From assembly GCA_027592485.1 (NCBI GenBank), contig JAQCKL010000221.1:1-7406 (forward strand): a stretch of DNA of 7,406 nucleotides. Direction: 5' to 3'. The position numbers and the translations under genes were made by a program. Positions 1 through 6,014 of the stretch are shown here, one piece after another. This stretch comes from Cyanobacteriota bacterium. Its GTDB lineage: Bacteria; Cyanobacteriota; Cyanobacteriia; Phormidesmidales; Phormidesmidaceae. Every line of letters begins with the position of its first letter. The stretch's first letter is position 1. Under the pieces are notes generated by a model that searched no databases, had not been told where the DNA came from, and was given only the letters and a program-made list of their open reading frames with translations.

Positions 1-111
1 GAGATTCTCTCTAATGCCGTACAGGGTAAAACGCCAACATTGGTAGCAGGGACCTAGGTAGTTACGAATCTATGGCGATCGCGGGTCCATCCCGAAGATT
101 GGGACACCGTA
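1..111 (+). other. Upstream part of the kinase reading frame, interrupted by an in-frame TAG
   Basis: In the frame of the large kinase, codons 58-111 read VVTNLWRSRVHPEDWDTV. This is the middle of a PAS_3-type domain: compare YDADLWFDRIHPEDQAAV in the same protein, encoded near 1228-1275. The PAS fold therefore starts upstream of the first possible start codon (TTG at 112). An in-frame TAG lies at 55-57, and no ATG, GTG or TTG lies between it and 112. Upstream of the stop the same frame is open to the window edge and reads EILSNAVQGKTPTLVAGT. The part GKTPTLVAGT faintly resembles the G-Y-T-P-x-E-L stretch that precedes D-x-N-L-W in PAS domains. I infer either a nonsense or frameshift mutation that cut off the 5' part of a longer gene, or a sequencing error. 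That 54-111 is PAS-derived is clear. That 1-54 is coding is only weakly supported. Confidence 0.55.
75..82. repeat. HIP1 octamer GCGATCGC (first of six in the window)
   Basis: This palindromic octamer occurs at 75-82, 2903-2910, 3413-3420, 5341-5348, 6722-6729 and 7031-7038. Six copies in 7.4 kb is far above chance for an 8-mer. HIP1 over-representation is a known hallmark of many cyanobacterial genomes. The copies lie in both the kinase and the recombinase gene, so both genes look well adapted to a HIP1-rich host. Confidence 0.9.
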
Positions 112-3100
112 TTGTTGCCCCGATATGAGGCTTTTTGTCGAGAAGCCCCCACCGACGTTAAGTACCGTTTTTATCACGCCGATGGCAGCCTCCGGTGGAT
201 TGCGGAAAAATCTACAACCCAGTGGGACACCGCTCAGGCAGCGTGGCTCGTTACTACCGTTAGTAACGATATCACCGCGTCTCAGCAGGTGCGCCTAGCG
301 TTGCAAACCAGTGAAGCCGAGTTTAGAGCCGTATTTGAACAAGCGGGGGTCGGCATCAACCAGGCTGATCAGGCGGGGCGATTTATCCAGGCCAATCAGT
401 GGTTTTGTGATCTGTTGGGCTACACCCGAGCTGAGCTATTAGCCCTGACCTATCAAGACATCACCCACCCCGATGACTTACCCCAGCAACAGCAACTCAC
501 AGCGGCCCTCTACCAAAAGCAGATCCCCTCTTACACCTATGAGAAACGGTATCTAGCCAAAACGGGGGAGGTCGTCTGGGCTTCTGTAACCATGTCTTTG
601 GTCACTGGCGAGCAGGGTCAGCCCCTCACGGATCTGGCGATTGTGGAAGATATCCGCGATCGCAAACAAGCCGAAGCGAGTCTCCGAACAGCACTCCAGC
701 AGTTGACCTTCCATAGTGAAAATTCGCCCTTGGCCACGATCGAATGGGATCGCCAATTTCGAGTTAAGCGCTGGTCTCAGCAGGCCGAAACCATGTTTGG
801 CTGGTCTGGGTCAGAAGTCATCGGGCAACATCCTAGCGACTGGTCTTTTGTGGTGGAAGCTGACCAAGATGGCGTCAATAAAGCCATGGCCGACATCTTT
901 GCCAATACCTTAGATCGGGGCGTCCATCACAACCGTAACTACACCCGCGATGGCAAAATCCTGAACTGTGAATGGTACAACTCTGTGCTCAGGGATGAGA
1001 ACGGCCAGGTGATTTCCACCCTTTCTCTGGTACAAGATATTACTGCCCGTCATCAGCTTGAGCAGGCTTTACGGGCCTCTGAGGCTAAGCTCAATGACAT
1101 GCTCAATAACGCCGGAGCGGTGATTGCCAGTTTTCAACTGCGGCCTGACCAAACCTGGAAGTATGACTACTACTCAGAGGGCTGTACCCAGATTTGGGGC
1201 TATACCCGGAGCGAGCTGTTCTATGACGCTGATCTCTGGTTTGACCGCATTCACCCCGAAGATCAGGCGGCGGTGATCCAACCAAACCGGGTGATCATGA
1301 CCCGACAGGCCACCGGCAGTTGTGAATATCGCCTTCGCCACCGCGATGGTCAGTGGCGCTGGATTGCCGAAACCTTTGTTTCCCGTTGGGATGCCGCCCA
1401 TGATCATTGGGTCGTCAACACCGTCAGTATTGACATTACCCAACGCAAACAGGCTGAAATCGAACTGGTTCAGGTTGATCGAAAGCATCAAGCCCTGCTA
1501 GAAGCCCTGCCAGACTTAGTGATACGTATGTCCCGAGAGGGGATTTACCTGGACTTTTTCCGCCCCTCCTACTTTGAGGTGCTGGGGGAGGAAACCTTGG
1601 TGGGTCAAAGTATCGCAGGCAATTACCTGCCCCCTGCTATGGTGGCAACCCGCATGGCCGCTATCCATCGTGCCCTCGACAGTGGGGAACTCCAGATTTA
1701 CGAGCAAGACATTCTGGTGGCAGGGCAACAGCGGATTGAGGAGGTGCGGATCGTGCCTTGCGGTGAGGATGAAGCAGTCGTAGTCGTGAGGGATATTACC
1801 GATCGCAAGCAAGCGGAATTGGCACTCGCAGAGGGCAACCGCAAAAACCAAGCTTTAATCGCCGCCTTACCCGATTTCATCATGCGTTTTGCTCGGGACG
1901 GTACCTACCTGGATTTTCAACCACCTGCTGGCATGGAGGTGGTTGGCGATCAGGCCCTCGTGGGCCAAAATATTGCCGATCACGATTTACCAACTGAGCT
2001 TGTCCAAGCTCGCTTAGCCGCCATTCATCAAGCTCTGGAAACAGGGGCACTTCAGGTTTCTGAACAAACCCTATTGATTGGCGAGCAATGCCGCATTGAA
2101 GAGGTCCGCGTTACCCCCTGTGGAGAAGATGAGGCCCTAGTGGTGGTGCGCGACATCACCGATCGCAAGCAAGCTGAAACAGCCCTCGTGCAGAGTGAGC
2201 GTAAACTGCGCGCCCTGATTGAGGCGATGCCAGAACTGGTCATGCGCATCTCTGGAGAGGGGGTGTATCTCGACTTTTTCCCGCCCTCTGGTTTTGATGC
2301 GCTGGGGGATGAAACCTTGGTGGGACAGAGCCTTTACGGCAATGTCTTAGCCGACGAGATTGCCAGTATCCAGATGCAGTACATCCAGCAGGCCCTCATC
2401 ACCCAAACGCCTCAAATTTATGAACAACCCGTCGTGATCGATGGCAAGCGCCACATTGATGAAATCCGGGTCGCGGCCTGCGGCGAGAACGAAGTGGTAG
2501 TGGTGGTCAGCGACATCACCGATCGCAAGCGCACCGAGCAAGCCTTTAAATCGCTACTAGAGGGCACGGCGGCGGCGACGGGCCAAGATTTTTTCCCGAT
2601 CCTCGCCACCCAAATTGCCCAAGTCCTACAGGTCTCCCAGGTGATGGTCTCTCGGCAGCAGGGTGATCGCCTAGAAGCGGTCGTGTTTTATAGCCATGGG
2701 AATTTCGTTGAGGATTGGAGCTACCCCCTTAAGGACACCCCCTGTGAGCAGACGTTAACGCAGGGCGTTTATTACTGTGGGCAAAACATTCAAGCCGCCT
2801 TTCCCCAAGATCCCGATCTAGTGCAACTCCAGACTGAAGCCTACCTGGGGGTGGCACTGACCAATGGCAAGGGGGAGACCATTGGCGTGCTCTGTGTGCT
2901 GAGCGATCGCCCCCTAGAGCAACCCGCCTTTGCCGAAACCATTTTGCGTATCTTTGCCGCCCGCGCTGCCGCCGAGCTGGAACAGTTAGAAACGGCAGCA
3001 GCCCTGGCCCAACTCAACCAAGACCTAGAGCAACGGGTTGAAGCCCGCACCGCTGACCTCAAGGCCTCTCAAAATTTGCTGCAATTGGTCTTCGACACCC

Positions 3101-5361
3101 TACCCCAGCGGGTGTTTTGGAAGGATGTCAACAGCCGTTATTTGGGCTGCAACCGCCGATTTGTCCAAGATACAGAGATTTTTACAACCGACAATATTAT
3201 CGGTAAGGTCGATCAGGAACTCTGGCCTTCTACCGCTGAGCGGTATGTGGCTGACGATCGCCAAGTGATCGAAAGCGGCATTCCCAAAGTCAACTACGAA
3301 GAGCCCCAATTACGGAGAGACGGCACCTCAGCTTGGCTGTTGACCAACAAGATCCCCCTGCGGGATGAGCGCGGGGAAATTATTGGGGTGTTTGGCTCCT
3401 ATGAGGACATTAGCGATCGCAAACAAGCCGAAGTCGCCCTGCAAGAGAGTGAAGCGCGCTTCCGGCAACTGGCCGAAAACATTAACCAGGTGTTTTGGCT
3501 GACCACCCCTGACCTGGCAGACATGCTCTACATCAGCCCCGCCTATGAAGCCATTTGGGGCCGCCCTATCGCAACCGTATATGAGGCAGGGTTAAGTTGG
3601 TTAGAGGCCGTCCACACAGATGATCTACCCCAGGTTCAGGCTGCCCTCGATCGGTTCATTGATGACTACGATACTTACGATCAGGAATATCGGATTCAGC
3701 AGCCCAATGGTGAAATCCATTGGATTCGAGATCGGGCTTTCCCCGTGTGGGATGAGACCGGTCAGGTTTATCGCATTGCCGGTATTGCCGAAGATATCAG
3801 CACGCTCAAAGCTGCAGAGCAGGTCCTGCAAAACACCAATCAAATCCTAGAAGATCGCGTGGCTGAGCGCACCACCCAACTTCAGCAAGCCAAGGATTTA
3901 GCCGAAGCAGCCAACCGAGCCAAAAGTACGTTTTTAGCCAACATGAGCCACGAGCTCCGCACCCCCCTCAACGCTATCTCGTGGGTCAGCCAACTCATGG
4001 TTCAAGATTCGGCCCTGAATCCCCAACATCTCGAAAACCTCTGCATCATCAACCACAGTGGTGAGCACCTGCTGAATTTGATTAATGACATTCTCCAGAT
4101 GTCTTCCATTGAGGCGGGGCGAGTTTCCCTACAACCTCAGCGCTTTTGTCCCCGCCAACTCGTGGAAACCATTGCCGCCATGCTGCAGGGCAAGGCCGCA
4201 GCCAAGGGTCTCCAGTTTGAAATTACCTATCCTGAGAATCTACCCGTCACCATTGAGGCCGATGAACACAAACTCCGGCAAGTGCTGATCAATCTGGTCG
4301 GTAATGCTATCAAGTTTACTGACCAAGGACAGGTCACCCTTCGGATTAAGACTAATCGGGTCAGTGACGCGATCTCACCAGCCACTGGCCCGATGATCTT
4401 GCCCCTTACCTTTGAGGTGAGGGACACCGGTCTGGGCATTGCTGATGCTGACCAAGCCTTGATTTTTGAACCTTTTTCCCAGGCTCAGCTCCATAACCGT
4501 CTGCAAGAAGGCACGGGGTTAGGGTTGGCCATTAGTCGCCGGTTTGTGCAGCTCATGGGGGGAACACTGTTTGTCGAAAGTGCCGTTGCCCAAGGGGCGA
4601 CCTTTCGCTTTACCGTTCCAGTAACGGTGGTTGAGGCGGCAGTGGCCAATGCCGCTCAAGCCGAACCCCAGCCCATTGCCCTAGAGCCAGGGCAGCAGCC
4701 CTATCGGATTTTGATCGTCGAAGATGATTTGGCCAGTTGTACCCTTTTATACACATTGCTCAGTCAGTTGGGATTTGAGTTGAAGGTGGCCAGCAATGGG
4801 CAGGGCGCGATCGACCACTGGCAGAAGTGGCACCCCCACTTAATCTGGATGGACCTCCGCATGCCGGTGCTGGATGGTTATATGGCCACCCGCCAGATTC
4901 GAGCCCTTGAACAGCAAAACCCTGAAACCCCACCCACCAAAATCTTGGCCCTGACCGCCAGCGTCTTTGCCGAAGACCAAGCCAAAGCATTGGCATCGGG
5001 ATGCGACGACTTTGTGACCAAACCCCTCAAAACCGATGTTATTACGGCCAAGTTGACCGAGCATTTGGGGGTCCAATATCAGTATGAACCTGTCCCCACC
5101 AAAACAATTTCCCTAGACATGGCGGATGCGGGTCCAGAGGGACCCGCCATCATCGCCGCATTGGCCACCCAGCCCCAGTCCTGGCTAGAGCGGCTCCATC
5201 ACACCACGTTGCTGTTGGACGAAGAAGCGATCATTGTGCTGCTGCAACAGTTGCCCGATCAGTACGCCGAGATCATCCAGTATCTGAGCAATCAGGTCAG
5301 TGATTATGATTTTGATGCCGTCCTGCCGTTCATTGAAGCGGCGATCGCCACCGTGACCTAG
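112..5361 (+). CDS. Multi-PAS/GAF hybrid sensor histidine kinase with C-terminal receiver (5' end uncertain)
   Basis: This hybrid two-component kinase is read here from TTG 112 (1749 aa). Domains by residue: 1-55, end of a PAS domain; 62-190, PAS (GYTRAEL, HPDDL, ending VEDIRDRKQAE); 192-325, PAS; 328-452, PAS_3 (WGYTRSEL, HPEDQ); 453-572, 573-692 and 693-812, three tandem related PAS units each ending RDITDRKQAE or similar; 815-955, GAF (TPCEQTL, YLGVAL, IGVLCVL); 956-987, coiled coil; 988-1110, PAS_4 (LPQRVFWKD); 1111-1239, PAS_3; 1240-1275, coiled coil. HisKA follows with phospho-acceptor His1280 in MSHELRTPLN. HATPase_c has N-box Asn1394/Asn1398, G1 box DTGLGI at Asp1438 and G2 box GTGLGLAI near 1467. 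The receiver (1531-1655) has acidic Glu1537/Asp1538/Asp1539, phospho-acceptor Asp1581 (WMDLRMP), Thr1615 and Lys1637. All catalytic positions are present. The tail (about 1670-1749) has no HPt-like His motif. I see no membrane segment, so the visible part should be cytoplasmic. TTG 112 has no ribosome-binding site and falls inside a PAS domain, so it is unlikely to be the native start. GTG 289, just before the first complete PAS, is another option, also without a clear ribosome-binding site. The ligands cannot be told from sequence. Confidence 0.9.
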   Translation: MLPRYEAFCREAPTDVKYRFYHADGSLRWIAEKSTTQWDTAQAAWLVTTVSNDITASQQVRLALQTSEAEFRAVFEQAGVGINQADQAGRFIQANQWFCDLLGYTRAELLALTYQDITHPDDLPQQQQLTAALYQKQIPSYTYEKRYLAKTGEVVWASVTMSLVTGEQGQPLTDLAIVEDIRDRKQAEASLRTALQQLTFHSENSPLATIEWDRQFRVKRWSQQAETMFGWSGSEVIGQHPSDWSFVVEADQDGVNKAMADIFANTLDRGVHHNRNYTRDGKILNCEWYNSVLRDENGQVISTLSLVQDITARHQLEQALRASEAKLNDMLNNAGAVIASFQLRPDQTWKYDYYSEGCTQIWGYTRSELFYDADLWFDRIHPEDQAAVIQPNRVIMTRQATGSCEYRLRHRDGQWRWIAETFVSRWDAAHDHWVVNTVSIDITQRKQAEIELVQVDRKHQALLEALPDLVIRMSREGIYLDFFRPSYFEVLGEETLVGQSIAGNYLPPAMVATRMAAIHRALDSGELQIYEQDILVAGQQRIEEVRIVPCGEDEAVVVVRDITDRKQAELALAEGNRKNQALIAALPDFIMRFARDGTYLDFQPPAGMEVVGDQALVGQNIADHDLPTELVQARLAAIHQALETGALQVSEQTLLIGEQCRIEEVRVTPCGEDEALVVVRDITDRKQAETALVQSERKLRALIEAMPELVMRISGEGVYLDFFPPSGFDALGDETLVGQSLYGNVLADEIASIQMQYIQQALITQTPQIYEQPVVIDGKRHIDEIRVAACGENEVVVVVSDITDRKRTEQAFKSLLEGTAAATGQDFFPILATQIAQVLQVSQVMVSRQQGDRLEAVVFYSHGNFVEDWSYPLKDTPCEQTLTQGVYYCGQNIQAAFPQDPDLVQLQTEAYLGVALTNGKGETIGVLCVLSDRPLEQPAFAETILRIFAARAAAELEQLETAAALAQLNQDLEQRVEARTADLKASQNLLQLVFDTLPQRVFWKDVNSRYLGCNRRFVQDTEIFTTDNIIGKVDQELWPSTAERYVADDRQVIESGIPKVNYEEPQLRRDGTSAWLLTNKIPLRDERGEIIGVFGSYEDISDRKQAEVALQESEARFRQLAENINQVFWLTTPDLADMLYISPAYEAIWGRPIATVYEAGLSWLEAVHTDDLPQVQAALDRFIDDYDTYDQEYRIQQPNGEIHWIRDRAFPVWDETGQVYRIAGIAEDISTLKAAEQVLQNTNQILEDRVAERTTQLQQAKDLAEAANRAKSTFLANMSHELRTPLNAISWVSQLMVQDSALNPQHLENLCIINHSGEHLLNLINDILQMSSIEAGRVSLQPQRFCPRQLVETIAAMLQGKAAAKGLQFEITYPENLPVTIEADEHKLRQVLINLVGNAIKFTDQGQVTLRIKTNRVSDAISPATGPMILPLTFEVRDTGLGIADADQALIFEPFSQAQLHNRLQEGTGLGLAISRRFVQLMGGTLFVESAVAQGATFRFTVPVTVVEAAVANAAQAEPQPIALEPGQQPYRILIVEDDLASCTLLYTLLSQLGFELKVASNGQGAIDHWQKWHPHLIWMDLRMPVLDGYMATRQIRALEQQNPETPPTKILALTASVFAEDQAKALASGCDDFVTKPLKTDVITAKLTEHLGVQYQYEPVPTKTISLDMADAGPEGPAIIAALATQPQSWLERLHHTTLLLDEEAIIVLLQQLPDQYAEIIQYLSNQVSDYDFDAVLPFIEAAIATVT
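1468..2547 (+). repeat. Three tandem 360-bp (120-aa) PAS-encoding repeats
   Basis: Three consecutive PAS units occupy 1468-1827, 1828-2187 and 2188-2547. The shared string GATCGCAAGC near each unit's end begins at 1801, 2161 and 2521, exactly 360 bp apart. The units align without gaps over 120 residues: RK(H/N/L)..AL..A(L/M)P at the start, then YLDF, LVGQ, AL, EQ, (I/D)E(V/I)R, CGE(D/N)E, VVV and DITDRK. By hand count, units 1 and 2 share 71 of 120 residues. Unit 3 looks more diverged. I infer two rounds of in-frame internal duplication in an ancestor, followed by divergence. Such compact PAS units are common in cyanobacterial kinases. Confidence 0.88.
5125..5151. repeat. Inverted repeat (hairpin) inside the kinase linker
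   Basis: Perfect 8-bp arms GCGGGTCC (5128-5135) and GGACCCGC (5140-5147) are separated by AGAG. With one bulged C at 5148 the stem extends to 11 bp (GATG at 5125 pairing with CATC ending at 5151). It encodes DAGPEGPAI in the linker between the receiver and the C-terminal tail. There is no T-run, so it is not a normal intrinsic terminator. It could be an mRNA structure or chance in a GC-rich linker. Confidence 0.6.
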
Positions 5362-5380
5362 CCCTCTACGCGCCTTAGCC

Positions 5381-5399
5381 GCCCCCTCATCTATGGGGC
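5381..5399 (+). terminator. Weak candidate hairpin downstream of the kinase
   Basis: GCCCC (5381-5385) and GGGGC (5395-5399) can form a 5-bp GC stem with a 9-nt loop, 20 bp after the kinase stop codon (TAG, 5359-5361). No T-tract follows, so it lacks the second half of an intrinsic terminator. The position is suitable for a transcript 3' end, but the call is weak. Confidence 0.2.
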
Positions 5400-5484
5400 A
5401 GTCGCCCGTCCGGTGCTCAGGACAAAACTGCGAGTTACTTGACCTTACCTCGAAAAAGTGGGCATTCCCGAAGAGTCTATACCG

Positions 5485-5502
5485 AAGGAGAATGTTCAGA
5501 TG
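5485..5502 (+). promoter_or_regulatory. Shine-Dalgarno-like AAGGAG followed by ATG, leading into the IS630 remnant
   Basis: AAGGAG at 5485-5490 lies 9 nt before ATG 5500. The frame opened there reads MSPDNFPGVCIYCQLDP and then crosses the IS630 remnant in antisense, ending at 5760. I do not recognise the protein. Only the first roughly 10-12 codons lie outside the transposase remnant. It may be the start of a gene cut by the insertion, or chance. The frame also opens at GTG 5458, without a good ribosome-binding site. Confidence 0.2.
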
Positions 5503-5531
5503 AGCCCCGATAATTTCCCTGGTGTCTGCAT

Positions 5532-5777
5532 CTATTGCCAGCTAGACCCACTGCTTATTGCTTTTGTCATCGACAAACGACCACATCTCATCCGGGACGT
5601 TGCCACCTTGAGAACGTGCTCCATCGCATCTCTTAAGGTCTCAAAGTTATCGAGATCTCTTCGAATGCGGCTCTTCAGCCATGGCCAACAGTGCTCAATT
5701 TCATTAATAGGCATGCCATCTAGCTCGACAGCCTCAATCACTTTGCAGCGCAGGTCATAGCTATAAGGCTTGGGCAT
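5532..5777 (-). pseudogene. IS630-family transposase remnant with internal deletion (N-terminus joined to C-terminus)
   Basis: The 81-codon frame starts at ATG 5777. Residues 1-23 (MPKPYSYDLRCKVIEAVELD and on) match the start of cyanobacterial IS630/Tc1-mariner transposases, where a helix-turn-helix begins. Residues 24-51 (INEIEHCWPWLKSRIRRDLD, then a stretch ending LRDAMEHVLKVA) match the extreme C-terminus of the same family. There the segment normally reads DLNxIE..W.WLKSRIR and carries the last catalytic Glu, here Glu28. About 200-250 residues of a typical full-length enzyme are missing between residues 23 and 24, including both catalytic Asp residues, yet the frame is intact across the junction. 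The last 30 residues read past the usual end of the family into flanking DNA. It cannot be an active transposase. Terminal inverted repeats are not clear: one end may lie near 5800-5820 (AGCATAAGC-like) and the other near 5525-5545. The family call rests on remembered family sequence. Confidence 0.8.
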
Positions 5778-5835
5778 GGCACTAACCGGAGATGGGAAAT
5801 GCTGCTAGCTTATGTCTTAATGCAATTGGCGACTG

Positions 5836-6014
5836 CTATCGCAAGTTGACCAGCCCAGCGGTGTCTTTGTCTTTGAGCTTCCATTGAGGATCTTCAACAA
5901 ACTGACGCCCGCAGTATTTGCATAAAGGGATCGGTAGAGCCGAAAAAGTTCGGTTTTTAGGCGTATGGCAACCTGATTTAGGTGCGATTGCCCTGCTTTA
6001 CACACCACCCTCAC
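5836..6014 (-). pseudogene. IS1-like transposase N-terminal fragment (InsA-type zinc finger), frameshifted
   Basis: On the minus strand one frame from GTG 6014 reads VCKAGQSHLNQVAIRLKTEL, similar to the first half of the IS1-type zinc finger. Near 5923-5930 the similarity moves to another frame that reads LCKYCGRQFVEDPQWKLKDK before a stop at 5836-5838. The C-x2-C-GRQFVE stretch (Cys codons at 5922-5920 and 5913-5911) is typical of IS1-family transposase N-termini. The two halves need a -1 shift to join, and the second Cys of the first pair appears to be Gly. The family continues for well over 150 more residues that are absent here, so this is a decayed 5' fragment. The IS630 remnant begins about 60 bp further along and may have truncated it. 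The GTG start overlaps the recombinase stop codon as GTGA, probably by chance. Confidence 0.6.

Noticed and set aside
1174..1491. 105-aa minus-strand open frame, and the other antisense frames up to 111 aa, inside the kinase
   Set aside because: They are antisense shadows of PAS repeats with biased codons. No ribosome-binding site or recognisable protein features.
1468..2547. Possible CRISPR or other nucleic-acid repeat array
   Set aside because: The repeats are 360 bp long, coding, in frame and conserved at protein level, so they are PAS domain duplications.
5525..5825. Terminal inverted repeats of the IS630 element (CTGCATCTATTGCCAGCTAG near 5526 against the complement of 5803-5823)
   Set aside because: Only GCAT and AGCTAG-like blocks agree, with many mismatches. 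This is too weak to define element ends by eye.
5939..5958. Hairpin CCGAA-AAAG-TTCGG followed by TTTTT, shaped like a plus-strand intrinsic terminator
   Set aside because: It lies within the IS1-like coding remnant, has only a 5-bp stem, and no plus-strand gene ends nearby. Probably chance.
5817..6014. 65-aa minus-strand frame as an independent gene translationally coupled to the recombinase through GTGA
   Set aside because: Its first part matches an IS1-type zinc finger and the similarity then moves to another frame, so it is a pseudogene fragment.
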